Numbered from the stretch's first letter, positions 1 through 11,861 are shown. The stretch is 64,000 nt of DNA from Spirometra erinaceieuropaei (GCA_902702965.1 CACRXP010000433.1:465824-529823), one strand, 5' to 3'. Notes: a model not told the origin generated them from the letters alone. Program-made: numbers and translations.

Positions 1-26
1 CCACCACCAACACCCCCAACACCGCC

Positions 27-60
<34 letters not shown>

Positions 61-65
61 CCCAC
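1..65. repeat. CCA/ATC trinucleotide microsatellite at window edge
   Basis: A run of CCA-type triplets passes into ATC/TCA triplets. Read in frame 1 from base 1 the sequence is open to about base 225 and starts with Pro and Ser runs; in frame 2 it gives a His run and stops near 129. It could be the end of a low-complexity exon of the gene whose exons follow, or simple non-coding repeat. No domain is visible and no donor is clearly preferred, so I do not call an exon. Confidence 0.6.
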
Positions 66-1054
66 TGCACTATTTAAGACGTCGTCGTGCGCCCGGCTCG
101 CCGGCCTGCGAAAATGGTTACGGTGTCTGACTCAGCCGCCGCTTTTTACGAGTTTTTGCCTATTCGCCCTGTGCCAACCCACACATCGCACTTTCTTACG
201 CAGTCAGGATAGTGTCGCGCGACGATGACCGTGGTCGCTTTGGGAGCTGTCTTCACCTCGAGTGTGTAGGAACCGTTTATGCGGCGGCGGTGACCGTCCC
301 AGGGAGCACGTATGACGGGACACAAACTGCGTTGGCGTGTGTTCTTTCATTGGCATGGAGATGTCGGCCCTCAGAGGGTTGTGTTTAGCGACACCCTGTG
401 CCACCACAGGAGACTGGAATGACTACTTTTCAGTTACCAACCAATGCCGGCAGACACTTTTACTGTGTTTTCATGGATCTTTATCTGTTAGTAGGGAAAC
501 ACGTCTGGTAACATGTAGCACCTCAGACGGGGGGATGATTATGAGCAGGTTTTCCTTCTTGGGGGAGAAGGGATGACTTGTAGGAACCGGGCCTGATCAT
601 ATACCTGGTCCTCAAGTATTTTAAAGACTTGCTTATATCCCAGTGGACATTTTGTTTTAGTAGAACCCCTTGCCGCGTCTATGCCCTGTTCGCTCTATCA
701 CTGTAAAGCATTTGTTCTGGAGTCGACCTTAGTGTATCGAAACTGACACAATATTGTGAGTTTAGTTGTAGTTCACTTAAATCCTAGGGCTATTTTTTAT
801 TCAGCGCCCCTTGGACAGCTACTTTGCTAAGATGTGCTTATGTAGCCGCACCTAATGGATACAGTACTGTTGACCAACATAACTATTGCGAGTTGGTGTG
901 ATTATGTTGGCAAGGCGTCGCTCTGCGTTGCGGTGTGCGATCTGTTGTCGGTCTTGCATCTTTGTTGTCGTGTCTACCTTTTCTGGTCCAATGTCGGTGT
1001 TCCTTCGTGACTTTTGACCTCTCGTCTCCTTCTTACTTTCGCGTTGAATGTTTG
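66..1054. other. No recognisable gene
   Basis: Unique-looking sequence. Only short open frames are seen, none with a recognisable domain. I searched for an RA/ubiquitin-like exon that could precede the exon at 6318 and found none. Confidence 0.5.
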
Positions 1055-1349
1055 ATAGGGGTTAAGGCTGCCGTCAAGGGTTGGGGTTAGGGTTAGGGGT
1101 TAGGACTTAGTGTTAGGAGGTTAGATTTAGAAGTTATGGGTAAGGGTTAGGCGTTAGCGCAACTATGTCTCAACCACTCAAAGTACAACCACGCATTCCC
1201 AATAGTTTTTCTTTTGCATTCAATTACTTGACCTCGTCGCCTGTGTGTTCCCCAGCGCCACCCACAGAAACCCCTATTACCATCCGTCCCGTAATACAGA
1301 TGGCTGGGGTTTGTTTACTTCAGGTGCGACTACATAACCACAACTGACA
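1055..1349 (+). mobile_element. Family D TIR element, 5'-truncated, with TTAGGG-like array
   Basis: A degenerate G-rich array of GGTTAG/TTAGGG-like units (about 1055-1155) is followed by a conserved unit of about 190 bp. That unit recurs at 1834-2091, 13252-13563 and, inverted, at 23786-24092. The 3' end carries the shared terminal sequence CTACATAACCACA. The left terminal repeat is not seen, so this copy is truncated. Confidence 0.7.
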
Positions 1350-1833
1350 GCCACTTTGACCCGTTAGAGCCCCGCGTTTCTTGATGGAAGAGTTTAATCT
1401 GCCCTTATTAGTGGTTCCTGACATTGAGGCATTTTTGACCGCAAAATATATCTTCTCATAACAGAGATAAGTGGGACTGAAAATGCAGGGGTTTTTATGA
1501 CTCACTCATGTCTTCTTCAGCCATTCGTGTCGCGAATCGCACCTGCCACTAGAAACGCGCACACCTGCGCACACACACACTGCGCAGGTGGTGGCCGATT
1601 GGGCCCGCAATTGATTGTGGTGCCTGGGGGGAGGACACTTATGCATGCAGGACCCAGTGCATATGAATGTTTCCGATCACAGATGTTGGTTCGATGACAG
1701 CTGAGAACATGCTGTCTCCAGCCCCCTTCAGCCCGTCTTGGGTTATGAACACACCCCCCCCCCCGCCACGATCATAACCTGCTGGGTAGTTTTTGCCATC
1801 TGTCAGTGGACTGTTTTTTCGTGATATCGGTAG
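1350..1833. other. Spacer with short AC-rich and C-run tracts
   Basis: No gene is recognised. A short CA tract lies near 1570-1580 and a run of C near 1753-1765. The small open frames here show no domain or splice context. Confidence 0.4.
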
Positions 1834-2091
1834 TATTTGGTTATGTACCCCCACCTGGTGAAAACAATACTGTTGGGGTTGGGTTTAGGGCTAGGGGCTA
1901 GGGCAACTATTTCTCAATCACTCAAAGTACAACTGCGCATTCCCAATAGCATTTCTTTTTCCTACAAATACTTGACCTCGGCGCCTGTGCGTTCCCAGGC
2001 CCCACCTGTAAGAACCCCTATTGCCACCGGCCTTGTATTACAGGTGGCTGGAGTTTGTTTACTTCAGGGGCGGCTAAATAACCACATCAAA
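1834..2091 (+). mobile_element. Family D TIR element, near complete
   Basis: The left end reads TTTGGTTATGTACCC and the right end CTAAATAACCACATCAAA, which are inverted versions of each other. A short degenerate TTAGGG-like array (about 1870-1905) follows the left end, then the conserved D unit. The word CGTGATATC occurs just outside both ends (about 1820 and 2093), a possible target duplication or extended terminal repeat. Non-autonomous: no open frame of note. Confidence 0.7.
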
Positions 2092-2299
2092 CCGTGATAT
2101 CTTTTTCGAATGTGTCTACCCTGGGATGCACATCGGCTCAGCCTCCGCCTATTAGTACACGCACAAATGACCTGCAAACATCGATTGACTGGTGGGAAGA
2201 CAGAACTGGGTCTTTGACTTGGCTACACTGTCGGGAACCGCCTGAACAATACTTGCGCCTGTATTGAGCAGTCGATTACAGATCCTAGTCAAGCATATG

Positions 2300-2525
2300 T
2301 TTATCTGAAGACTCGATATGCATTTGCTTGAAGCACCTGTCCTTCCCACACGAAAGCTTGACCGTCGCGAACAAAAACGTTCATCGCCTGCCCCGCGAAG
2401 TGGACGCAGCACCGGCGACTTGCGCAGCATCTACCTCACTCCTCCCTTTCTCGCTTATCTTGCCTCGATGGCAAAACAGTGTCAAGAAGATCAGAGGTGG
2501 GCTCAGGCACATTGGTTGACGAGGC
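2300..2525 (+). repeat. Family E repeat fragment
   Basis: Contains the E hallmark CTTGCGCAGCATCTAC (near 2418-2433) and a degenerate copy of the GTCAAGAAGA segment. A 96-codon open frame crosses it, but it is made of repeat sequence and I do not call it a gene. Confidence 0.5.
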
Positions 2526-2989
2526 TAAACAATCTTAACTGGTTCCCACAATATATGTCGGACTTTTATAAGGACAACTCGGATCTCACACGTCTGAGAA
2601 TGCTATAGAGGTCACATTGAGAAGGAACCAATACAATCTAACTGTCAGTTCTGAGAAGGACATAGGTATCCAGTCAGCTGGCAACCTTCCAAGCCGTGGC
2701 GCCCAGCACGTTGTCCTGGTGTGTAATCCGCTGATGTGCCGTGAGGATGAATTCTTCAATTCCGGCCTCCTTCCATGGTCAAAAAAACGTACGGCCACCA
2801 GATTCCTGCTTCCATCCGGTACCAACGTGAGAGATGACTGCGTTTTGGCTGTTTGGTGATTCTGGAAAAACTTCTAAATGCGTGTGCTATGACAATATCA
2901 GCAAACAATAGCCCTCGCAGCCTGGTATGCGCTGGCGGTCCCCTGACACCTGGCTCCGTTCTGGTAGATGCGCTTGCTCTCCCATAGGG

Positions 2990-3345
2990 TATACAGGTGG
3001 TGGGCATGGCTGCCCAGTCATCATCCTCGTTCTTCTGGCCCCTGTCGGGGTGTTGTTGTTGACGAAAAATCCTGGTAAAGTGTATGTTGTGGGCCAGGGG
3101 GTGTGATGGCACGCCCAGGTGCGGGTCGGGCCGTGCCATCCGCCTGCGCCCTCCTCCGCCTCCGGTCTTCTTGACTCTATCTTGACACCGGGTCCAGGTA
3201 GGGAATACGGAAGAGGCAGTGCGGTAGATGCTGTGCAAGTCTACTACCATTATAAGCTAATTCACGCGCAAGTTACTGTGCCTGCTGTACCTTGCTGTGT
3301 AGCACACGGTGGACAAAGTCGGACTCGACGGTCGAACTGTCGTAT
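2990..3345 (-). repeat. Family E repeat, minus orientation
   Basis: Matches other E copies in reverse: the TGTATGTTGTGG word near 3080, CGGTCTTCTTGACTCT near 3162 and the end with GTCGAACTGTCG near 3330. The 164-codon minus-strand frame overlapping it is repeat-derived and has no recognisable domain. Confidence 0.65.
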
Positions 3346-4740
3346 GGTGACTCCGGATATGCCTGATTACAGCACAATTGTCCCAAAATAAACGCCACTC
3401 AGTTATTGCAGAAAATGATGAATATGACTGGGAGTCGGACAGGGGTGCCCAACAGGTCGGTCTGACGGAACAGCAGGACTGCCGGTGACAGGGGATGGGG
3501 TGTTGCCTACTCCTAATCACTTGAATGTACAGAGTTCGCATCCTCTCTTGGGCAAGATGGTTTAGCATTCCAGTGGACACTGCTTGAGAACGGGGCTTGA
3601 GTTCTGACAAGACGACATTTCTGTCACGGCTCTGTCTTATAAAACTTGCATGAAGTTGTAGAACTGGCCTTCTCCTGATTTGTTCAATATCTGCTTTTTA
3701 TCCTATGTATGTGAAATGTCGATGTTTCTGTTAATTTTTGAGTGTATATTACTATCTCACAAGCATCTTAGACGCCTGCTTAAATATTGACAGTTTTTAC
3801 TACGTAAATCTTGAGCAACTACTTATGCTTAACTTCTCGTTCTCTTGAAACTTCGAGGGGAATTTTGGAAAAGTGCGTTTTTACACACCTTCGTACCGTT
3901 TTTACTTGTCATTTTGTGGCTATGCTTCATTCCTTCTACTTCTTTCCTTGTGCGCTTAACGACCCTAGTAGTTCAGATGCTAAAATAAACAACAAATATT
4001 TTGACGTTCCGTGTAACCGCGAGAACTAGTTGATTTATGGCGAAAAGGCGTGACCATTGGATGACATTAGCAACGACAGGAATGTGGACGATGCAAGCGA
4101 AAGTGCGAGTTCCAGTAGAAGATGGAGACTCGGTCGCCGGGGACAGGATTTTTCACTCGCCTGACGTTCGGATTTGCACATGAATCCTTAGTAATGTTTG
4201 ATGCTGTCTCTGCTGATGGATTTGGGAGTGAAACTGAAACGCTGGGCGAATAATATGCTGCTTCCTACTAATTGAGTGTCGATGGAAATATTGCATGCTC
4301 TGGGTCGCAGACTTACCAAATTTACAGATTTTTGGACATCAGTCTTTGAGATGTGATACAGTAATGGATCCGATCGTCCGAAGAAACGTTGTAACGTTAT
4401 TTATTAATAGGTTTTTTGGCAACGGTATAAAGAATGACCCCACTTAACTGTCAGTAGACTGTAGATCGTGTCATATGGCGTTTGATCTTGGCATACATTT
4501 GCAGGCTGTTGCAGAAATTACAATGCCAACAACGATTACTTCCCACGACCTAACGCCTTAACTCAAAATTCGTTAGTTTGTGAAATATACTTCTTGTTTA
4601 TTGTTTAATTACTCCTCTCATTTCCGTTGTTGCACAATAGCGTGGGATAAGACTTTCGGCACAAATTCAGGCAATTTTTGTGTTTTCTTTCATTTGGTCT
4701 GCTTACTGTCTAGCGTGCTGCCCCACCCACAAGACTCCCT
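3346..4740. other. No recognisable gene or repeat
   Basis: AT-rich sequence without a supported exon or a repeat seen elsewhere in the window. Small open frames only. Confidence 0.4.
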
Positions 4741-4840
4741 TTACCACAAATCACGTATGGCACGATCCACAGTCTACCGACAGTTCAGTGGGATCCTTCT
4801 CTATACCGTTGCCGGTGTTTTTTGGCTGCTGGTTGAAACC

Positions 4841-4925
4841 CTGGCAGCCAAGGTGGTCAAGGCGCTGACTGTACTCAAACCTTGTCCTTGCTATCATAAC
4901 CTCGAATCCTGCCGAGGCCGGCGCA
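4841..4925 (+). repeat. Degenerate family A tRNA-like head
   Basis: A-box-like CAGCCAAGGTGGTCAAGG and B-box-like ACCTCGAATCC, ending in CCGAGGCCGGCG, follow the layout of better copies (9913, 22570, 52423). It is eroded and I do not think it is a functional tRNA gene. Confidence 0.45.
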
Positions 4926-4964
4926 GACAAGTTATTCAAATATGCTTAAACGCATATTAATTAA

Positions 4965-5190
4965 GTGAGCCTGGGTTCATCTGGTGGATTCTAGATTGAT
5001 TGCATAGGAAATCGTGCTTGGGTAGTTAGCCTGCTATACCAGAATTGGTGGGTTCCATGCGCTTGGCGGGCAATGTGACCCAAATATTATTAACCTCACG
5101 GCTTTCGGTCGGAGCCTCGTAGACCAGGAAGTTAGAGCGTTGGCCGTCATGGATTCGCATCTCACCGATGCCGCCGAGTTTTGATCTCAG
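4965..5190 (+). repeat. Family A element: leader plus degenerate tRNA-like head
   Basis: The leader has the words TCTGGTGGATTCTAGATTG (near 4979) and GGGCAATGTGACCCAAAT (near 5068). These recur, inverted or direct, beside the tRNA-like heads at 22238-22660 and 52145-52545. The head itself (about 5113-5190) keeps GCCTCGTAG and GTTAGAGCGTTGGC, but its B box is damaged. Confidence 0.5.
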
Positions 5191-5975
5191 TTTGCGCCGG
5201 AAAACGTTGAGAATCCATCGGGTGACAGTCCTTAGTCACGACGTCTGAAGTCGAAGATGAGACCCCACCACCCGAGGCAATTTCATCGTCTCGAGATCAC
5301 ATGATTGCCAAGTTACAGATGATTGTCCTCGTTAAATATAACCTGCAGCTATAAACTTGCAGAATTGCAGTTGAGTTTTGAGTGGGGTATCAGCAAACCC
5401 TGGTGTGCGCACTGTAATGACTCCGTCCTACGCCTGGAAACTTCTCAAATGGCGATATTAGTGGTATTCGCAACAAAATACCCATGATGCGTTTAGCTGT
5501 ACAGTTATTTTACTAACGTACCAGACGCCTTTGCATTCGATCACTGTTTGCTTCCATCTACACGGATCCTTTTGGGAGTCCAACTGAGAGGTAGGGACGT
5601 TAAGAAACACGTCCCCATGCCATCCTATGTCTCGACCGCACATCACGAATGCTACCCCTATTCGAATTGAAATACGACAGGACGCAGTGATGGGACCTTG
5701 GGATTTCGCCAAAATGGTCGAGAGTTGTTTGGATACTAGGTTCCCTTTGTCCGGCATTGGCTGATAGCTGAAAAGTAGTCATTCCAGTCTCCTGTGCCTT
5801 TGACTGTTGAATTCTCGACGTAGTCCTTTCCTAGCTTCTCATGCTTAGAGAATGTGGTTCCACAAAGTTTATTTTTTACACAGCTTACCTGTCCAGACTT
5901 GCTTGAGTCTGATCATTAAGCATCGAGAAGTGTCATCGAAAAGGTCAGGCTTTCTGGCGGTCACCAGTTGGCCTC
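5191..5975. other. No recognisable gene
   Basis: A 99-codon minus-strand frame covers 5458-5757 but shows no known domain, so I do not call it. No repeat family is recognised. Confidence 0.4.
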
Positions 5976-5977
5976 TA

Positions 5978-6056
5978 ATTCCAGGGATTCGCGCAACCGG
6001 GATTCAAACCAGGGCTCGGCACGTCATTAATCCCTTCACCACGCCACCTAATTAAG
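5978..6056 (-). repeat. tRNA-like SINE head, minus, degenerate
   Basis: Reads as a reversed B box GGGATTCAAACCAGG (from about 5999) followed by a reversed A-box-like CACCACGCCACC. It may be a SINE head fragment of another subfamily. Intronic, about 260 bp upstream of the first supported exon. Confidence 0.35.
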
Positions 6057-6317
6057 CCACCTGGTTCGCCCTCAGATCCTGATAATCATTTACACCGCCG
6101 CCCCCCTGACTCCAGGATCGCCTAGTAACCCAAAAATCCGAAATTAGACACCTACGTAGAGTCGAATGTAAACGCTCGATCTTTGATACTTCTTTTGCGG
6201 CATCTCCATTGGCACTATGCTTTATTGCGGTGATTTGCCTCGCACTGCGTGCATCCAAGATGCAAATTTGTACACTATGATGATAATCATACTGATAATG
6301 ACTTTTTCACTTGACAG

Positions 6318-6892
6318 GAGGGATGATACTCCCATCCACATCGGGACCCATGCCGGTGACCCGAGTTGGAAAAGAGTACGGTCTGCCGCACAACAGTCCG
6401 ATGTCATTCAAATCTGACGCCAGCTTTCATCACCCCGCTCAACTAGCACAATCGCCACCCTACTCCAGCAGCGGAGGAACCAGCAGCATGGGAAGATTCT
6501 CACAAAGTCTGCAGCAGCAGCACCACCAACCACATCCTTCCCAGCCTCCTTACTCCGGCCGTGTACAGCTGCCACCAGTGCCATCAGTGCCGCCCACATC
6601 CCTTGGCCAGACCGCGGTTACTAACAAGCACAACGGCCTGCGTTCTGTTACATCGGACACTGGCCGAAGCGGCGACGGACCCCCTGTCCTTGACAGGACA
6701 CCGTCAACAGCACCAGCGGCTCCTCTCCCGATTCGGCGGCAGTTTGGCGGTATCTCCTCACCCCCTCCTACCTTCCACCACGATTTTGTAAAGAGACAGT
6801 CGGGTCGCAAACCACCCTCCTACAACGCTGCACTTGAATCTCTCCGCGCACAGCGGGGCCAGGCAGGAGAAGATGCAGGCCGAACAAGTCGT
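6318..6892 (+). CDS. ASPP: ASPP-like protein, internal exon i (Ser/Pro/Gln-rich linker)
   Basis: Seen: acceptor TTTTTCACTTGACAG ends at 6317 and donor GTAAGT begins at 6893. The exon enters with 2 bases of a split codon (phase 1), then carries 191 codons, and ends on a codon border. The product is rich in Ser, Pro, Gln and His, with a QQQHHQP tract and a PPSY tetrapeptide (6812-6823, a PPxY WW-binding motif), ending in a short Arg/Ala/Gln-rich stretch. In ASPP1/2 a linker of this type lies between the N-terminal RA-like domain and the coiled coil encoded by the next exon. A TGA at 6299-6301 in the same frame shows that coding does not run further upstream. On its own this low-complexity exon could not be identified; the call rests on the downstream exons. 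The exon coding its N-terminal neighbour was not found in the window. Confidence 0.75.
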
Positions 6893-7399
6893 GTAAGTTA
6901 GCCAGTCAGTCAGTAGTGTTTGAAGGCACTGTGACGGTAGCATGTGCGCCGGCACAAACATGTGGAATGAGTGCTTGTCGCACATAACGGCTGGTGTCGC
7001 AATGTTCTCGGTGTCCTGACCACGGCCCACATAGTTAATAATAGGTGTACCGCGCCGACGATTGATGACAGGCGCGAAACTTTTGATGGCACATCTTTTG
7101 TGCTGTTCGCCATGATCGTTTTTTTTCCTGTCCTGGTTCTTTCGTGCTGAGACGGAGAGTTAAATTACTTAAAATTACTGACAGTGCACCAACGCCTTAC
7201 GGACAAACTCTGACGTGGGGCTTTCGCATTCAAGGTCCGATAACCGCATTCAAACAGACAGAGAGTTGCACTACCAGTAACTGGAGTATAGTTCCAAGCC
7301 TTGTGGCGTCATCTGAGACGTCTTCGCAAGTTTTGCAGTTGAAAGAACGCCCATTTTATCGCAGTTTGCCTGAAGAAATTAGTGAATGAACACTGGGGC

Positions 7400-7660
7400 T
7401 CGACCACTGCTAGCGACGATGTTGGCCGCACGAGTTCGTGCAGCATCGGTGGCGCGCGCGTGGATTCGCTCACAGTGAGGCCTAGGTGGCGGCGTCCACC
7501 TCAATCTTTCTCTCTCTCTTACGTCGCCCACCTTGCTCCAATGGCAAAAGAATGTTTAGACGACCGAAGGCTGAAAAAGCTAAGCGTTCAGTCTACGCGG
7601 GCCACTCACGGCCTGGTCCTCGCCACGACTCGGATCCCACTTTAGTGAGGGGGCTGTAAG
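7400..7660 (+). repeat. Family E repeat fragment
   Basis: Shares TCCACCTCAATCTTTCTC-type and GATGGCAAAA-type segments with the E fragment at 2300-2525 and with 62340-62490. Partial and diverged. The open frame through it is repeat-derived. Confidence 0.4.
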
Positions 7661-8046
7661 GACCTTATAAAGGAGCCGTTGCAGCCTGAATCTCTGTTTT
7701 CCAGTCACTTCAGTATCATCTCACATAGGGAGTGACGTATCTTTTCAGTTATAAGCCTTCCGTGCCATGACTCCTCGGACATCAGACGTATTATTAGTGA
7801 GAATGCGCTGATTCGCCATGGGGATGGATTCTGTAGTGTCGGTCTCAGTCCCTTGTCTGCCATGCACCGGTTGACAGTCCGGACAGTTCGGGCGCAGTGG
7901 TTGATGCAGTCTGAAGGCCTGCCACACGAACATGTGTGGTAGTAGTTTTGGGTCCGCGCGAACTCCGCGCAGTCCTGCAGACGCGTACCGTGAGCCAATA
8001 TGACCTCTCGAGCATATACGGCGCAACTCGTTGTGGCGGCCAGCGC

Positions 8047-8545
8047 GTGAACGCACACGACAGTTCGACCGTCGTTGTCCGACGATGTCCACCGTGTGCT
8101 CCACAGCAAGTTGCAGCAGGGACGGCGACTTACGCGTGAAGTAGTCTATAGTGGATGCAGACTTTCGCAGCGTCTACTGAACTCTCTCTTCCACTCGCCC
8201 CACTCGGACCCGGTGTCAAGACAGAATAAAAAACACCGGGGGCGGGCGAAGGTGCAGGTGGATGGCACGGTCGAGCCCGCACCGTGGCGTTCCACTCCAC
8301 GCCTCCTGGTCCACACAGCGAATAACCAGGTTTTTGACCGATAACAACAAGTGGGGGACGGCAGGGGTCCCATTGTGCGCGACGGCTGCCGGCAACGGGG
8401 TCTGCCGCCGCACCCCGAAAGGTTGGCATTTGTTACGGGTGTGCATTCCGATAACGCCTTCCATAATCCGACACGGCCTCCGTGTTGGTCCAGCGCATCC
8501 ACCACGTGGCCCGTTTGGGAGGCATTCACGCACACACAGAGCGAG
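8047..8545 (+). repeat. Family E repeat, plus, near full length
   Basis: Begins near CACACGACAGTTCGACCGTC and continues with GATGTCCACCGTGTGCTCC, the core with GTGTCAAGACAG, a GC-rich middle, ATAACAACAAGTGGGG and an end with GTTGGTCCAGCGCATCC. Long minus-strand frames (up to 176 codons, 8146-8676) cover it. Comparison with the other copies shows them to be chance frames in GC-rich repeat DNA. Confidence 0.65.
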
Positions 8546-9912
8546 CTTTTGATGAGCGTTTCCACAGCAGGCGACTGTTCTGAGTCACGTCTGCGTAGAC
8601 ACTTTTGAGGCCATTCAACCAACGAGCCAGCAAACAATCTCGAAAGCTTCCTCAAAAGGCTTATTCGGTCGTACAAATTCTCGCCTGTTCACCATTTGGG
8701 GCAGCTCACAGTGATGTTCGTTGGGCGGCCGAGGTCAGGTCTCAAAATCTCCATGAGGGCGGTTTTCCTTACGAGTCAGAGTAATCAGCCCCCTGGCTGG
8801 CCTGAGGATACAGTCGTGTGGAGACGATGGTGGTCTTTCAAACTGCTCTCTTTACCCTAACTGACTAACCAGAAGTAGTTGTCAAAGGACAGGTCAGTTT
8901 GTAGGACTGATGTGCCTACTCGGATGTCGTGGAAAGAAATGCTTTCCGTCACCGCATCAGGGGAGTTTCTGAATTAAAAACAAAACGTCTTCACTTCTTA
9001 GGCCTGACACGCAATGTAGTTGTCTGGTTTTTTACTTGTAGAAATGAAGACGTCCAGGCTCCTAGAGCTTTCAACTTTCTTTAGGGTCTTGTTTTAACAA
9101 TAGGAGTTGCAGGAGGGAGGATGTTAATCTGACGTCTCTGCTTCGTCTGTCAGTTTAAGTTCATCCTATCTGATGGCAATTTGACGTCAGGATGAGAGCC
9201 ATGAATGGCGGCCACAAGACTAAAAGGGCAAATACTGGAAACCCGAAGATTTTCTTGAACTCAGTGTTTGCCCTTGCATTGTGTTGCCGTCTTCCTGTCT
9301 AATGGCAAACCGGTAGGTTTCCTGTTTTGCTTTCTATTCCGGCCGGAAACCCTTCGATCTCCCCCTCTCCCTGCACGTCAGAATACTTTTCTTTGCCTCG
9401 GTTGGGAGAACTGCTCTGGACGATATTTCCTCTTTCGCATCTATGAAGACGTATAAATTCCGTTTAACGCAAAGTGCCAAAACACCGACATTCCAACGCA
9501 TGAATCCTCTGTCTATCTACTGCCTACTTGTTGTCAGAACCAACTGTTTCCGCGGACCGGATGGAAAGTACAATTACCGACTGACGTGCAATATCCCTCA
9601 GTTTAAGCACAGTTTCGCAGTCGTCGTTGGTGGACGCATGAAATTGCTTGGGAGGATAACTTTGGTAGGTCAAATGCAAGGATTACGAACGTGACCAAGT
9701 GTAACGATCAAACCTTCCTTTGCCTGTTCGGGATTTACCGACTCGCATTTCTTGTACGGAAGCATGTGCTAGGTTCTAATAGTCCGCCTTTTGTAAGGTT
9801 TAAGTTCGAACGACACAGTTGTTTGTACAGCTCGCTGTACAAGCCCTGGCATGTAGTCGACCCGTCGTCTGGTCATCCAGAGAACACGGAAGATAGTCGC
9901 TTTTAGATATCC
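8546..9912. other. No recognisable gene
   Basis: Short open frames only (longest 83 codons at 9443-9694, no domain recognised). No repeat family seen elsewhere in the window. Confidence 0.4.
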
Positions 9913-10050
9913 ATAGCTCGTAGCTCAAGTGGTTAGAGCGTTGGCTGTAATAAAGCCTTCTCCTTACTGCGCGGGTTCGAATCCCACCGAGGCGCCGAGT
10001 TTTTCACGGTTGGGTCAATATGAATTATTCAAAATCTGCCGAAATACCTA
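9913..10050 (+). repeat. Family A element, best tRNA-like head
   Basis: The tRNA-like head runs from about 9916 to 9995. It has A-box-like TAGCTCAAGTGGTTAGAGC and a perfect B box GGTTCGAATCC at 9974-9984, closing with CCGAGGCG. The middle (GGCTGTAATAAAGCC) could be an anticodon stem with an Ile(AAT)-like loop, but the following stretch is too long for a normal tRNA. The shared tail GAGTTTTTCACGGTTGGGTC and TGAATTATTC follows. It looks like a polymerase III-type SINE head rather than a working tRNA gene. Confidence 0.65.
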
Positions 10051-11796
10051 TGACTATCCATGGCTGCTAATTGAGAGAAATCTAAGTGCTTACGCAGGGA
10101 TTTGACCTAAAAGATTAGGGGAGCTTTGATCTGTACGTCGATCCGATGAACTCCGTTTTGACCCGGGCTATAGGTCACTCGGTCGTTGACCCGCTGTCAT
10201 TACTTCCGTCCGTTGTGAGCTCAATGTGGCGTCACAGGGTCTCGAACCATTGCTCATGAAAACCAGCACAGAGTAGACAAGACAGGAATATTTGTGGGGC
10301 CTTTAAAAGAGTGTGCGATTTCCATTGGTCTCTGTCCAATTTCCTCGGCGAGCTGAGTTCCGACATCTTAATTTGCCATCTAGCAAGACGCTCACGCCTT
10401 GCCGTATTGGCTACTTGGAGTAATGGCCCCTGGTTTCCCCTACACGACACAGGTTCGTGGTCCGTTATTGAACACACGGTTTGTGTCTCCATGGACTGAC
10501 GTGTGTTCGGTTCCCCGAAGGTCGTTCTTTCACAAACCTCTGATGGCACGTCCACGTATACCCTTAGAGTCATCCTGTGGCACACTTTGCGGTTGTTCGT
10601 TTACCTCAAACGGGCAGTTTGCTTCATATGTAAACCTTTGATCCTGAGAAAGGATTGCTTTTCTGGGCGAGTTGGCCCATGTCTTCAACATATAGACGCC
10701 GAAACAAGGCCTCTGCTCCACCATTTTTACCTCTATTCCCGCTCGTTCATCTTATTTGAGGTGTTTTTTAAGTCTCGCACTTATTTAAGTACCCGTTCGT
10801 TGTAATCTGTTTGTAACAGTTTCATAAACGAAGTGCTTGCTAGTAGTAGGGCCCTATAAATAGTTCACTTGTATAAGTAATGAGGCCGGCTTGGTGATGA
10901 AATTTGACTGCGCTATAGCCTCCTGATGTTCGCTACTGTTCCAGGTAGTATTTTACAGGCTACGCGACTGATGTTGGTCAATTCTTACAAAGCGGATTTC
11001 TTGGGTGTTTCTAATACAACTTAGAACCTCTCTCTCCCCGCCTGCTTATGTCAGTCTAAAGTTGTTTATGATGCCTTTCTATCTACGAGGGTAAGGCTGT
11101 AAACAGCGACGGGTCAGCATGGCTGCAGGTCACTAGCTTGTGCTATTTGGACCTCATTAGCAGACGGCTGGCTATTGTGAATTTCCAATTTCTCAAGCTG
11201 CATTGCCCGAGAGTGGGATTATAGGTTAGTTTGATGCTGAACTATTGCTCTGGACCAGCGCCGGAGAAGAGGAGCGACTCCTGTTGCCTTCTTCCAGACA
11301 TAAATCGGACTCGGTCAACCCGACGTCGCAAAGCATTCCACTCTGCCCTGCTCTGGCCTTACTGTGCACCGGTTAGCGGCTAGTGTTACCTGAAAACGGC
11401 CCTGCCAGGTAACTCTATTAGCATTTAGACCAAGGTGACGGCGTGACGATCCTTCAGACCGCGCGATTGGGGTGTGTGCGTGTGTTGTGTGTGCGCAGAG
11501 GCGCGCGTGCGAAGTGTGTGTGTGTGTGTTTGTGCACGTTGACAGCGTCTACTCAGCCGCTGTCCTCGGGAGTGGGTTCTCTGTTCGTCTGAAAGGCACA
11601 TGCACGCACAGTCTCGTTCATCGACTCGTCTCGCGCCCTCTCGAGGCAGCATACACAGCCTCCTCCCCCCTGGGTGTGGTTTCGTTAACCCCAGATATAT
11701 CGCAACATTCCGCGAATTGTCCGCCCCCCCTCCCATTGACGATATGGGCAACTACCAAGAGAAGCGAAGAAACGAGTCCCAGGAAGTAGTCTTGAA
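10051..11796. other. No recognisable gene; GT-rich tract
   Basis: A TG-rich tract lies at about 11468-11532. Open frames on both strands near 10232-10805 and 11425-11789 have no recognised domain and no paired splice sites. They are probably chance frames. Confidence 0.4.
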
Positions 11797-11817
11797 GAAG
11801 GGGACAAAAGCTTTATT

Positions 11818-11861
11818 AGCCTAACGTTTCGGATTCCTGCTCGAACCCATCATCAGAGACT
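11818..11861 (-). ncRNA. Hammerhead-like ribozyme motif (minus)
   Basis: On the minus strand the order is AGTCT, CTGATGA, one extra base, GGGTT, a loop, AATCC, GAAA, CGTT, AGGCT. AGTCT pairs with AGGCT (stem I, one G-U) and GGGTT with AATCC (stem II, one G-U). Stem III would have only two pairs with no loop, which is unusual; such minimal forms may act as dimers. Confidence 0.45.

Noticed and set aside
2756..3250. Minus-strand frame of 164 codons
   Set aside because: Same reason: it is made of family E repeat sequence.
8146..8676. Minus-strand frame of 176 codons
   Set aside because: It lies within a family E repeat copy. Other copies of the repeat have stops and shifts in the matching frame, and no domain is visible.
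9916..9995. Functional tRNA gene
   Set aside because: A and B boxes are good, but the region between anticodon-like arm and T arm is too long, the 5' acceptor side is not matched, and the same sequence recurs as a dispersed repeat with a common tail.
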